Below are positions 37,421 through 50,089 of a stretch of DNA of 64,000 nucleotides, piece by piece; the stretch's first letter is position 1, and each line of letters begins with the position of its first letter. Under the pieces are notes generated by a model that was not told the DNA's origin, did no database searches, and was given only the letters and a program-made list of their open reading frames with translations. Both the position numbers and the translations under genes were made by a program. Source of the DNA: Cichorium intybus (lineage: Eukaryota > Streptophyta > Magnoliopsida > Asterales > Asteraceae); the NCBI GenBank assembly GCA_023525715.1, contig CM042010.1:78989894-79053893 (forward strand), written 5' to 3'.

Positions 37421-39989
37421 TGTCACACCCCCAAACCATGATGGCGGAAACGTCTGAGGGTGGATGACTTCTGAACAGTATCACAACAACGTTTGTACAA
37501 TAGTGATCAAAGCAAACACATCCATCATATACATAATTGTAAATGTTACAAGAGGTCAAAATATTGTATGTTTTAAATAAAATTACAATATGATATCAAA
37601 ATATATAGTATGACGCCATAGCGACCCATCGTCAAAGGTTGTAGTTACCTTGTCAATTTCCTGAGAATACAAGTAGTTTGAAAGAGTGTCAACATTACGT
37701 TAGTGAGTTCATAAGATTTTTGTATGAGAAAATCCATAATCATTTTTCCTTGTAAAAGGATAGTGTTTGAAACCAGAAAATCCAATATTTTCTAATTAAG
37801 GAGTCGTAGTCTTAAAACCCAAAGACCGAGAATGTATAAATATTTCTGTACTTGAAAATAGTATTACGTAGTTTTATTCTTGTATGAAATAGTGTAAATA
37901 GATGTTTACTCGTAGACGAATCGTAGATTTAATCCTGTAAAACTCATATGTATAAGTAAACCATACTTATATTTATATGATTGATAAAACGTAGTTTTAA
38001 TTTCCATAGAACCAGTGTGTATAAGTAAAAACCATACTTATAGTTGTAACTTGTTAAAATGTAGTTTTAATACCATAAAACTTGTATGAGGAGTCTCTTT
38101 CCTTGTAAAAGGTAGTATTGTAATCCAAGAAAATCCAATCTTTTCTTATGAATGTATCCAAGTCTTAAAAACCCAAAGACTAAAATCTATATCGTAGTTT
38201 GTAGTATAAACGCATTGAAAATGTATATTTCGACATAAACAATTTATAAAGTTGATTTCCCATGCGAGACGCCCTATAACCATACTGTTACCATGTAGGC
38301 CTGCTTTGACGTTCTTCAGGTGTCGGACTGTTATGACATTTGTCACCTCAGACCCGTCTGTCTAGCTGTAGCTAGCAGCTCAGGTGCGGAGTTGTCAATC
38401 CCGTCTAGATCTATACACAAATATCACGTTCTCTTACCGAGACTCTGGTTATAAATTTCAGGACTTATAGTATGTACTTAAATAAGCACTGTGAAGACCC
38501 GTCTCACAAAAATGTATGTATCAATCAACTTGTTTACGTAAAGTTTGTATATGAAAAACCCTTGTATTTTCCCATTATTATTTTTCCCATGATAATATAG
38601 TAATGTATAATAATTATATATTTGTATATAATTAATTATCTTGTTCTAACGGTTATCGTAACATTTGTTACCACAAACTATTCCTATAATAGTTTATTTT
38701 TAGTATTTTTGTCGTGAAAAGCATATATTTACGAATATATGTGAAATAACTTATTTAAATGGTTATAAACAATATCTTTTAAGATATTTTCCATAATAGT
38801 GGTGTAATAACTTGGTTATACTCTTTCCTAATTCAAATATAATATTTCATGACTATCAAATAAAGAACGGCCAGGTAGAAGATCAAATGGGGATGTAGGA
38901 CCCCTTCAGCGTATAAGCCTTTCGGAAATCCAGCAACCTAGCCCAAATGATCAGCTTAGACACCGCTCTCGTAAGTAGATCATTCGATATTATATTTTGG
39001 AACTATAATTAAATTGTTGTCATAATGATGTTTACAAAATTTACATTTTGTTTACTACTATTACAAATGAGTATGAATAGCTATTTTTATAGTATAACTT
39101 GTATTCTCCCCCTTAAAAACTTGAATAAATATAAAAAGAAGGGGTATGAACTCACCACAATGTCGACTAAGATCTTATCGCCAATTGTTGTTAGATCGCT
39201 CGACTCTTCGTGCTTCTAACTCGAACTCACTATATTTATAACTAAAATAGCTACTTCTAAGGCTCATTCTTCGTATATTTCTATATATATATCAAAGAAT
39301 CTTCTAACAATACTATCTAGTGATATAGAGATCGAGATTTGAGGTGTGAGGAAATGAGAGGATTGAAGCCTCTATTTATAGTAAATTTATTTTCGTTTTG
39401 CGGCCCTCAAGATACAAATATTTGACGATTATAGATTTTAAAATTTATTTATGACAAAACATACCCTTAAAATACTATTTAAATAGATTTAATAGTTTTT
39501 ATATAAAATAAATGATTTTTGTTTATAAAAATATAATTTACGAAAATCGTAGTTTAATAATATCAACTTTTTAACTAACAGTCCTTAACGAATTAACTAA
39601 AGGGTATTAATTGTAAGTTTAATAAAAATATAGGGTTTAAATGTAAATACAATTTCATTTTAAAGAAAAAGAAAAGATTAAATATAAAACTAATATCAAT
39701 AATATTAAATTTTGACGTCAGACTATTTGTATCGACGACACCGTTTTGATGGTAAATTTTTCCATTTTATAAAACGACATAATATTATTGATAAACTTAA
39801 AAATATGTATTGAATACGTAGTGTTCGAAATGAAAATACGAATTCTTTGAGGGTAAAATGTGTAAAATTGATTAAATAATGAAGTGGGGCCCACTTTATA
39901 TAAAATAAAAATAAAATAAAATAATATAAAAAATTTTCAAACTTTCAATTCAAATCTCCACCTAACGGTGGAGACTAAAATTTTGTTTT

Positions 39990-40258
39990 TGTTATAAGTT
40001 CAGCGTTACCACTTTAATTATGAACAAACTAAAAACTAGAATATAGATGAAGAAAGAAAGAAAGCTTGAGAGCTTGGAGAGTGTAGAGAGAGTTTATATC
40101 ACGTGTGAAAGAGTTGATATGAGATGCATTTTCTTCCTTACATTGATGGTCTATTTATACTACCAAGTCTACTATTCAAATATAGTTGTTTAATTGGTAA
40201 ATACAAAGTGATGACAAAGTGATGACATAATGTTGTCATTCACCAATTACTTGTAACA
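39990..40258 (-). mobile_element. 3' LTR of the Ale-like element
   Basis: 269 bp with minus-strand TATA box GTATAAATAGACC (about 40148-40160). Followed on the plus strand by the polypurine tract. Confidence 0.93.
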
Positions 40259-40416
40259 CTCCCCCTTGAATGACATTATTCTACATCAGAGTTCAACTTT
40301 GAAGTACTGCCTCATTAAAAACCTTGCTAAAGAAAACCCAGTGGAAAAAACTTTAGCGAAGGGAAAAAGAGTGTAGTGTCTAGTTGACTCCCCCTCATTT
40401 AGATATCGAATGAACA

Positions 40417-43400
40417 TTATGTATTGTGTAGATGTCTCATTCCAATACCATGAACATGTTTTCTAAAGATCTTGGTAGGAAGTGCCTTTGTGAAAAGATC
40501 TGCTGCATTGTTGCTAGATTGAACATATTTTAGTTCAATCTGTTGATTCTTTATACGCTCTTGAGTGTATTCAAAAAACTTTGGAGGAATATGTTTAGTC
40601 CTGTCGCTTTTGATGTACCCTTCTTTCATTTGAGCGACACATGCTGCATTATCTTCATAGATTAAGGTTGGAGATTTATCTTTATCAATTCCACAAGAAG
40701 TCAGTATAAGTTGTGTCATCGATCTTAACCATGTACATTCTCTACTAGCTTCATTTAGAGCAATTACTTCTGCATGATTTGAAGATGTGGCGACGAGTGT
40801 TTGCTTTTGAGAACGCCAAGATATTGCAGTACCTCCATTCATGAATACATATCCAGTTTGAGATCTAGCTTTATGAGGATCAGACAAGTAACCTGCATCT
40901 GCATAACCAATCAAGCCTTGTTTTGAACTATTAGAAAAAAATAAACCTAAATCAGTAGTTCCACGAAGGTATCGTAATATGTGCTTGATTCCATTCCAGT
41001 GTCTTTTTGTTGGAGATGAAATAAATCTTGCTAATAGATTTACTACAAAAGAAATGTCAGGTCTAGTACAATTAGTAAGATACATAAGAGCTCCAATTGC
41101 ATTAAGATATGGTACTTCTGGACCAAGAATTTCTTCATTTTCCTCACAAGGGCGATATGGATCTTTGTCAATATTTAATGATCTAACAATCATTGGAGAG
41201 CTTAAATGTTTGGCTTTATCCATATTAAAACGTTTCAAGACCCTTTCTGTATAGTTCGATTGATGCACAAGTATCCCATTTGGCATATGCTCAATCTGTA
41301 AACCAAGACAATATTTGGTTTTCCCAAGGTCTTTCATTTCAAATTCTTTCTTTAAAAATTCAATCACTTCAAGGATTTCTTTATTCGTCCCAATAATGTT
41401 CAGATCATCAACATAGACGGCTATAATCACATATCCAGATGTTGTTTTCTTAATAAATACACACGGACAAATAGTATTGTTTTTATAGCCTTTGCTTATT
41501 AAGTAATCACTTAGACGATTGTACCACATACGTCCAGATTGCTTTAACCCATACAATTATCTTTGCAGTTTGATAGAATACATTTGTTTGGGTTTTGCAC
41601 TTAATGCTTCTGGCATTTTAAATCCTTCGGGGATTTTCATATATATATCACTGTCAAGTGATCCATATAAGTAAGCAGTAACAACATCCATAAGATGCAT
41701 ATATAAATTTTCAGAAACTGCTAGACTGATTAAATATCTGAAAGTGATTGCATCCATAACAGGAGAATATGTTTCTTCATAATCGATTCCCGGCCTTTGA
41801 GAAAAACCCTGAGCAACGAGCCTGGCTTTGTATCTCACAATTTCATTTTTCTCATTTCTTTTTCGTATAAAAATCCAACTGTATCCCAATGGTTTCACAA
41901 CTCCAGGTGTGAGTATAATAGGTCCAAAAACCTTTCTGTTATTGAGAGACGTTAATTCAGTTTGCATGGCCTCTTTCCATTTACCCCAATCCTGCCTATT
42001 TTGGCATTCAATGACAGATTGTGGTTCTGGATCCTCATTGATAATATTGCATGCAACTGAATAAGAAAATATTATATCTTCTAATTCATATTGGCTCCTT
42101 ACTATTTTTATATGACCATAATTAATTTCAATCTCCTTATCATTTATTTCCTCAGCTGGGAAAGTAATGTTATTTTGTGTTTCTTCATGAACACTTTCAT
42201 TATGCTCAAACATATTTTCCATTCCTCTTCTTTTTCTAGGATTTGCATCCTTAGAACCAAATGGCCTTCCACGCTTCAGGCGTGCTTTGGATTCTTGAGT
42301 TACTTTTTTATCAGATTGTCTATCTGGGAGTTCAATTCGAGCTGGAGTGTTAACAGCAGGTATATATGATTTAGTAACTCTTTTTGTATCAGTAAATGCA
42401 TCAGGTAATTGATTTGCAACTTCTTGCAAATGTATTATTTTTTGAACACCCATCTCACATTCTTGTGTACGGGGATCAAGATATGATAAAGAAGGTTTAT
42501 ACCGTGAAACATTCTTTTCTTGGGTTTTCATTTCTCCCCCAAGCATTGGGAAATTTTCTTCATTGAAATGGAAATCAGCAAGACGTGCTGTAAACATATC
42601 ACCTGTCAAAGGTTCAAGATATCTTATTATTGAATTTGTTTCAAAACCAACATATATTCCCAACCTCCTTTGAGGACCCATTTTTGTACGTTGTGGTGGA
42701 GCAATAGGAACATATACTGCACTTCCAAAAATTTTAAGGTGGGATATATCTGGTTCTTTTCCAGAAACAAGTTTAAGGGGAGAATGTGTATGATACGCAC
42801 TTGGTCTCATACGAATCAGTGATGCAGCATGTAAAATTGCATGACCCCATATGGAAACAGGAAGTTTTGTTCTCATTATTAATGGTCTAGCTATTAATTG
42901 GAGATGTTTAATCAGTGATTCTGCTAAACCATTTTGAGTGTGTACATGTGCAACTGGATGCTCAACAGTAATTCCTATAGACATACAATAATCATTAAAT
43001 ACTTGAGACGTAAACTCACCTGCATTATCAAGTCTCACTTTATTGATGTTATAATCAGGAAAATGTGCTCTCAGTTTAATAATCTGAGTTAGGAATTTTG
43101 TGAATGCCATGTTACGAGTTGATAATAGGCAAACATGAGACCATCTAGTTGATGCATCTATTAAGACCATAAAGTATTTAAATGGTCCAGAAGGTGGATG
43201 AATTGGTCCACATATGTCTCCTTGAATTTTTTCTAGAAATCTAGGTGATTCCCTTTCAACTTTCATTAGTGAATGTCTTGTAATTAATTTCCCAAGGGAA
43301 CAAGAAATACACGGGTTCTTATTACCTATTTGAGGGAACTTCTGGTCCTTCAATGGATGCCCAAATGTATTTTCAATTATTCGGTGCATCATTGTTAATC

Positions 43401-43893
43401 CTGGATGGCCGAGCCTGTCATGCCACAAACTAAATATTCTAGGATCACAAAATTTTTCTTTAATCACCAAATTTGACTCAACTATATTTATATATGTAAA
43501 ATGTAAACCAGAATCAAATTGTGGTAATTTCTCCAATATATGGTTTTCATTTATTATAAACATATATTTCTTGTTTCCTATTGTTTTGGTGAATGTGTCA
43601 TATCCGTTAAGATATATATCATTAAAACCCAATAAATTTCTATTTGACTTTGGGGAAAATAACGCATTACTGATTACAAACTTCGTACCATTAGGTAACA
43701 TGAAACAAGCATTTCCTGCTCCTACAATCAAGTCTACAGGACCTGATATTGTATTTATGTGCCCTTTTACGGGTTTTGTGGAAAAATATTTCTTTGTTTT
43801 CAAGATGGTGTGTGTGGTACCACAATCCATTATTAAGAGTTCGCCAAGATTTCCTTGGTTTTGTGCTCTAGTTGAACTCATTTTGAACTTCAT
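40417..43893 (-). pseudogene. Ale-like copia pol: protease, integrase, RT, RNase H
   Basis: One minus-strand frame of about 1158 codons, split by a single TAA at 41557-41559. Domains in order are: protease near residue 23 (MDCGTTHT, catalytic Asp); integrase zinc finger (HDRLGHPG...CISC); DDE core (GDICGP, RLDNAGEF, NGLAE); and RT entry (ARLVAQGFSQRPGIDYEETY). After the stop come YGLKQSGRMWYNRL, the catalytic VYVDDLNIIG and RNase H (GYADAGYLSDPHKARSQTGY), ending at the usual LFTKALP region. The stop lies just before YGLKQ, where functional relatives have a serine; TCA to TAA is one change. Everything else looks intact. Pol is in a different frame from gag. Confidence 0.93.
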
Positions 43894-44009
43894 ATAAGAA
43901 AAATAAATGATGAGTTATGAACACCATTTTAATAAATGTGACTCGAAAAAACTTCATTAAGAAAGAAAAACATTACAATAAAAAATTAAAAACATGTTAC
44001 AAAAGGAAA

Positions 44010-45098
44010 CTAGTTTTCTAGGATGTCTAAATCATTGCAAAAGTCAAGAGTGTTTAGTTCAATGTTTCCTAGATCAACACCATCGATGAGGTTGACTTCT
44101 TTCCCCTTTCCTTTAATGGAATCTTGGTAAAGTTTACAAAGATGGGGATCTGTACGACAGGTCCTTGACCAATGACCTGTGCTACCACATCTATAACAAG
44201 AACCTCCTGGGTTCTGTGATGTTCCGGCATCATTTCTTTTTTCTTGTGGTTGGACATTATTTCCTTGTGGAGTGTGTTGATTATTGTTTCTTTGACCACG
44301 CCCACGGTTATAAGGATGACCGCGTCCACGACCCTGAGTATAACCGCGCCCAAAATTTTGGTTTTGGTTAAAATGGTCTCGACCACGACCATGGCCTCGT
44401 CCACGACCACGACCACGACCACGTCCTCGTCCATATGAATTATTTCTTGGTTCATAAGTGATAGTAGCATTTGCTTCAGGAAGTGCTACTGAACCTGTTG
44501 GACGGGACTCGTGGTTCTTTATTAATAGTTCATTATTTTGTTCAGCAACAAGGAGAAGTGTATTAAGCTCAGAATATTTTTTTAGCTTTTGCATACGATA
44601 TTGTTGTTGCAATGTCATATTTGATGCATGGAATGTGGAGAGAGTTTTCTCCAACATTGAAGCATCAGAAACATCTTCCCCACAAAATTTTAGTTGTGAA
44701 CATATCCGAAATAATGCGGAATTATAGTCATGTACCTTTTTGAAATCTTGAAACCTCAACGATAACCATTCGGCCCTAGCACTTGGAAGTATAACTTCCT
44801 TTTGGTGGTCAAATCTTTCTTTTAAGCTTTTCCAAAGAGTGCTAGGATCAGTGGTATTGATGTATTCATACCTCAACATTTCATCGATATGTTTGCGAAG
44901 GAAAATTATTGCACGTGCTTTATCTTGCGATGTGCACTTATTTTTTTCTTTTATAGTTTCAGATAAATCCATGGACTCAAGATGCATCGTAACATCTATA
45001 GTCCAAGGCATGTAGTTCTTTCCGCTGACTTCAAGAGCGGTAAATTCAAGCTTTGCAATGTTTGACATATTGTAGTTCCTAAGAAAAATAAAACTCAT
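44010..45098 (-). CDS. Ale-like copia gag
   Basis: Uninterrupted frame of 362 codons encoding the capsid/nucleocapsid protein that packages element RNA. The true start is probably the internal Met at 45068 (MSNIAKLEFTALEVSGKNY), because related gags begin there; the upstream ten codons look like leader. A basic, arginine-glycine-rich stretch (RGRGRGRGRG, about residues 223-275) is followed by one zinc knuckle, CYRCGSTGHWSRTC (C-X2-C-X4-H-X4-C). Family gags of this group are of similar size. The stop at 44010 and the 116-bp gap before pol suggest gag and pol were separate frames or that a frameshift occurred here. The overlapping frames at 44069-44470 arise from the low-complexity coding. Confidence 0.92.
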   Translation of the reverse strand: MSFIFLRNYNMSNIAKLEFTALEVSGKNYMPWTIDVTMHLESMDLSETIKEKNKCTSQDKARAIIFLRKHIDEMLRYEYINTTDPSTLWKSLKERFDHQKEVILPSARAEWLSLRFQDFKKVHDYNSALFRICSQLKFCGEDVSDASMLEKTLSTFHASNMTLQQQYRMQKLKKYSELNTLLLVAEQNNELLIKNHESRPTGSVALPEANATITYEPRNNSYGRGRGRGRGRGRGHGRGRDHFNQNQNFGRGYTQGRGRGHPYNRGRGQRNNNQHTPQGNNVQPQEKRNDAGTSQNPGGSCYRCGSTGHWSRTCRTDPHLCKLYQDSIKGKGKEVNLIDGVDLGNIELNTLDFCNDLDILEN

Positions 45099-45220
45099 TA
45101 AATTTGTTGTTTAAAGGTGGGGATGAGTTTTACTATTTTTATTATAGTTACAAACATAATAAAATAGATGAATCTTCTCAAATTCCTTTTATTTTAAAAT
45201 TTAAAATTTTATTTTTAATC

Positions 45221-45700
45221 GGTTGCGCATAAATAAACGTTAGTATATATAAATAGATGTCAGAGCATGAATAATAGTTAGTATACATAAATAAATGTTA
45301 GTGTGCGTAAATAAACATTAGTTTATATAAATAAGCATTAGTATACATAAATAAATGTTAGTATGCGTAAATAAATGTTAGTTGCCGTAAATAAACGTTA
45401 GTTTGCATAAATAAACGTTAGTTGCCGTAAATAAACGTTAGTTTGCATAAATAAACGTTAGTATACATAAATAAATGTTAGTTGCATAAATAAAAATTAG
45501 TATGCGATAACAAAAGTTAGTTTGCAATAATAAATGTTAATAAAGCGTAAGTAAATTTAGAATAAGAAATGAACTTCGTTAGTAGTCATAACGTCAATGA
45601 TAAATAAGAAAAGAAATTTGTTAGTAGTCATAACGTCAAGGATAAATAAGAAAAGAAATTTGTTAGTAGTCATAACTTCGAGAATAAAATGTTGTTTTTT
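45221..45700 (-). repeat. Tandem repeats in the Ale-like leader
   Basis: About 17 imperfect copies of a ~18-bp unit (cataaataaacgttagtat) from ~45221 to ~45545, then about three ~40-bp copies containing ttagtagtcataacgtc to ~45690. Both lie between the primer site and gag in the untranslated leader. Confidence 0.88.
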
Positions 45701-45821
45701 TTTCGTTATCGTTGTTATTATTATTATTATTAATTAACATTCTAGTTTTGATGAAATTACATACCTTGATTAGATCGATGTGTCTTTTAATCGCCTTCGT
45801 TAGAGCCTCGTGCTGATAACG

Positions 45822-46090
45822 TGTTATAAGTTCAGCGTTACCACTACAATTATGAACAAACTAAAAACTAGAATATAGATGAAGAAAGAAAGAAAGCTTG
45901 AGAGCTTGGAGAGAGTAGAGAAAGTTTATATCACTTGTGAAAGAGTTGATATGAGATGCATTTTCTTCCTTACATTGATGGTCTATTTATACTACCAAGT
46001 CTACTATTCAAATATAGTTGTTTAATTGGTAAATGCAAAGTGATGACAAAGTGATGACATAATGTTGTCATTCACCAATTACTTGTAACA
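45822..46090 (-). mobile_element. 5' LTR of the Ale-like element
   Basis: 269 bp, same ends as the left copy, with TATA box near 45982-45992 (minus strand). Bounded by the gtttt duplication at 46091. Confidence 0.93.
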
Positions 46091-46502
46091 GTTTTGTTTT
46101 TTTTTTAATAAAAATAAATAAATTAAACGTCGCTTTCAAGTTAAATTAAACGTTTTTCTATCATAACTTTTTATATATAACGTTTGGTAAAAATATAAAT
46201 ATAAATTCGGGACCGTCGTAATTTTATCTACGTTTTGATATAAAATTTGTAATATTCCGAAGAGTTTTAAATTTTTACCGTTCACTATTCACACTGGTCA
46301 CTATTCACGACGTATATTTGTTTTTTTATATATTAAAAACATCTAGCTTAGCAGTGTTTGTTCGTATAATTGACTTGAATTAGCATACTTAGTATTATAA
46401 TATCAAATAATACATCATAGAGATTATGAAATTTACATTTCAATATATTGACCTAACGTACACTCTGGTTGACTTGAGTTGACTAATTTGACAGTTGTCA
46501 CA

Positions 46503-47601
46503 TTATCTACCCGTTAGAAGGAATTTCGTCTCGAAATTTAGCACTTTGAATGGATCCTCAAGGGTTTGGAAAGAGATGTGGGTATTTTTGTTTGATCTGG
46601 TCCTCACGTTCCTAGGTAAATTCAGGTCCACACTTGGTGCTTCCTAGTTTTCAATTGCTTTGATTTTGGAGTGTAATGTCGTGATATTTTCGATAAGTAA
46701 CTTGAGTTAATCCTAGTATAAATAAGAGTTACTAGGTTGTTATGTGAGTTAGGAGGATTAGAAATTCATTTAGAAGGAGTTTAAACCTTAAAAATAGTAT
46801 AAAGGAGTTACATGGGTCGTGTAGGAGTCACTCGGCTCGTGTAGTACACATTTTCGAAACTATTTAGTTTTACAGGAGTTACACGGGGCGTGTTCTAGTC
46901 ACTGTAGCATCCAATAGAAATACACAGGTTGGGTTTCGGAGTACGGGTCAGATTTTTAGAAGTTAACAATGCTAACTTTACTGGTTAGCGTCGCTAACCT
47001 ATGTTAGCGGGGTTATTTGGGCAGCTTTCCTTATTTACCCCATTTACGAATCAAAAATCCTCCTAGATTATTTTCAAAGTAAAGGTGCCAAATTTGGTTA
47101 TTTTGATCAAGGGTTTTGCGTAGGAAAAGTTTGCGGAAGTCGGATTTAACACCCGGAACGCGTTCTCGAGTTCTTAATTCACAAGGTTAGAAATTTTGAG
47201 TGTTAGGGTTTCAAACCCTAGATGTCCAAATCTGAAAGTATGCATTGGTTCACCGCATATGTAGGTTGCTAATATTTGTTGTATTGAGTCCAAATATTGT
47301 GATGTTTTTTTAACGGTTGATTTAGTAAAATCGTGAAATTAGGAGTTTCGTTTTGATAACATATGATATTCTCTAATTGTGACTTGTATTAGCTATTGAT
47401 TTCTTAATCATTTGAGTTAAGTATTATGGAAATGTCTAAGCATATTTAAGATATTATATGTGATGTTATTTTACAGTTGATACTCATAGGATGGAAGGAA
47501 ACATGTCAGATACAGGTGAACCACGAGTTGTACAGATGCCAGATGAGTAAGTTCTAGTTCATTATTTATGATTAGATTTTTATTGAATTAAATGTTCATT
47601 G
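46503..47601 (-). other. Element B interior left of the RKD-type gene, with gypsy pol tail
   Basis: On the minus strand the last ~150 bp before the LTR translate to fragments KCGPEFT, a stop, EREDQIKQKYPHLFPNP. This is the end of a Tekay-type pol, where the stop replaces the tryptophan of TWERED. This identifies the element's parentage. The remaining ~900 bp (46660-47601) has no recognised content; it includes GC-richer strings such as ggagttacacggggcgtg near 46870. Confidence 0.65.
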
Positions 47602-47947
<346 letters not shown>

Positions 47948-48763
47948 ATGGAAAATAGATCTCCTATGGAAAATTTGTCAGACACTAAGCTGAATTTCTT
48001 AAGGGAAGAGGGTACCTCCCTATCATTTAATCAGATACCTCCACTGGGGTTTGGTAATTATAGTATCCTAAACTCCTTTTATTTCTTATTCCTTTTTCTA
48101 TCGTTTTGATTTTTGTTTTAAACTATGTGAGGTATAGATTTTCCAGATATATTACCGTTGGATCAACCTCAAGATGATCTTGAAGTTTTTCCTCTGATGA
48201 GTATTCTCCCTGAAGATCCACTGCCTTTAAATCAAGACATTGCTGTTGGGCAATCTCAATATATACCTCCAGGTTAAGTCATTTTGTTAAGCTTCATGTT
48301 TATTTTGCTTAATTATCTAACATACGTTATACACAGATCCATTTGTAGATGATCTTACTAATGATAATCTAAGCATGAACGTGCCCATACTGCATAGTGG
48401 AGTAGACCTAACAAATCAGGGGTTTCAAACTGACATTCAAAATCAGGATCAAATACAGCCGATCGATGATGACACTATCGGGCTCGCTTCAACGAATCCT
48501 AAGTCTGTGGGTGGTTTTCAATATCAGGATCATTTTCAATTGATCCAAAGTAACTTAGAAAGTTTCAAGAATGAGAATTATGGGTTTATGGTTGATTTTG
48601 GAAATCAAGAACTATTACCCATAATAGGTAATAATGAAAGTGTTAGTGATCAGGATCATACACAATTGATCCAAAATGAAAACGTTTCAACCTCGATTCC
48701 AATAACCTTTGAAATTCGTAGAAAAAGGGGTTCTAGACATGCGTTGAGTAAGGAAACAATATC

Positions 48764-50089
48764 TGTTGAAAATACGATTACCGATCACCACGAATAAGGG
48801 TTTTTAAGCCGATTACTGTGTGACAGATATGTATTTTATCTATAATATGCGGAAATAAATAAGAGTTGCGGAATAAGATAAAACAGTAAATCTAAACTAG
48901 ACAATATTTAAATGGACAGAAAGCGGTAAATTAGAAGTTAAATGTTAGATGTAATAAACGCCATTATCAACGATAACGTGTTTTTACAGTAAATAAAAAG
49001 GTTAGAAGTTAGAAGTTAGAAATTAGATGTTAGATGTAATAAACGCCATTATCAACGATAACGTGTTTTTACAATAAATAAAAATGTTAGAAGTTAGAAA
49101 TTAGATGTCTCGGTTAAATACAGTCCACATGTGTTTTCGTTGTCACGGTTCAATTTTTATGTCTTGGATGTTTGGTACAGTTGATTTATAACAGTTTCAA
49201 TAAATCAATAATAACACGGATAATTTCAAAAGAACTTATCGATAGCAGATGAATATGACGATTTTCTTTGAAGCTTCGATTCTTGTTCTTTGCTCGGGTT
49301 TTCTTGATGTGTCGATTTCTTGTTCTTTTAGATAGGATGAGGTTTTGGTGATATTTGATATCGGGTAAAGGTTGTTTGGAGGTTTGAAGTTTGGTGTCGG
49401 GTAGAGGTTGTTTAGAGGTTTGAAGTTTTGGTGTCGGGAGGATATCTTGTTTCTTGCGGTTGTGCGGTTTGATTCTTGTTGCCAAATGCAGAAATTTGAG
49501 AGTCTTGAGGTTTCTGGTCGTGAGTTTCTTGGAGAGTATATGAGTGTATAATGCTTGGTTGATTGGGTGTAACAAAACAGCAAGAGAAAGGCTCAATTTA
49601 TAGTTGCTGAACACACAGCGTTCGCGTCGCGACCGGGCATGCCGTCGCGTCGCGAAGGTGCTTGGCTGGTGGTCGGTGCGCTTTTTGTCGGGTCAGTGCG
49701 TCTTCGCTGGTATGTCGAGCTTTTCGTCGCGTTTCCTTTTGGTCGCGTTGCTTTTGGTCGCGTCGCGAAGTATAGTGCGTTGGTAGTCTCGCGATTAGAA
49801 AGTTGGTGGTGTCACGTTGAGCGGTTTCGCGATGGTGGTCTTCGCGTCGCGACAAGGAGGTCCGTCGCGTCGCGAGCGCTGTAGCAGTCTGATATTTTGT
49901 ATTTTGCTCTTTGGTACGTAGCGTTACTTCCTCAGGTTTGGATGTTTTCTCAAAGTTTCTCGGGTCTTGATTTATTTTTGTTTTTGATCTCGAATTCACG
50001 CAATCTGAAATAAACTGATAATATTTGTTAGATAATAACAGTTCATCTTATTTCAGTGATTGTCACATACAAAAATATATTTTTCAACA
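48764..50089 (-). mobile_element. 3' LTR of the SIRE-like element
   Basis: 1326 bp. The minus-strand TATA box CTATAAATTGAG lies near 49592-49603. Directly upstream of it on that strand is a 250-bp CpG-dense block with repeated TCGCGTCGCG-type motifs (about 49618-49880). A ~100-bp direct repeat (taataaacgccattatcaac at 48954 and 49038) and a ~37-bp one (ggttgtttggaggtttgaag, 49369-49440) lie downstream. Open frames at 49186-49999 are LTR sequence repeated in the right LTR. Confidence 0.95.

Larger units (their letters stand above)
39990..46090 (-). mobile_element. Ale/Retrofit-like Ty1/copia element nested in element B's LTR
   Basis: 6101 bp with 269-bp LTRs at both ends (39990-40258 and 45822-46090; TGTTATAAG to TTGTAACA) and the 5-bp duplication gtttt (39985-39989, 46091-46095). 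The polypurine tract ctcccccttg (40259-40268) is on the left and the primer region cgttatcagcacgaggctc (minus strand, 45821-45803) on the right. Gag, then protease, integrase, RT and RNase H follow on the minus strand. The LTRs differ at about six positions by eye. Confidence 0.95.
37421..46502 (-). mobile_element. 3' LTR of element B, split by a copia insertion
   Basis: The LTR parts are 37421-39989 and 46091-46502; 39990-46090 is a nested copia element. The minus-strand TATA box is CTATAAATAGAGGC at about 39370-39383. The section 38865-38990 (aaagaacggccaggtagaaga, agcctttcggaaa) is shared with the element A LTRs, which otherwise differ. Short open frames inside (38146, 39025) have counterparts in the right LTR and are not genes. 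Confidence 0.88.

Noticed and set aside
44069..44470. 133-codon frame overlapping gag
   Set aside because: It is a shadow of the arginine-glycine-rich codons of gag in another frame.
49186..49999. Open frames of 80-142 codons on both strands, repeated at 58522-59335
   Set aside because: They are inside both SIRE-like LTRs and arise from CpG-dense and repetitive LTR sequence; no conserved domain is visible.
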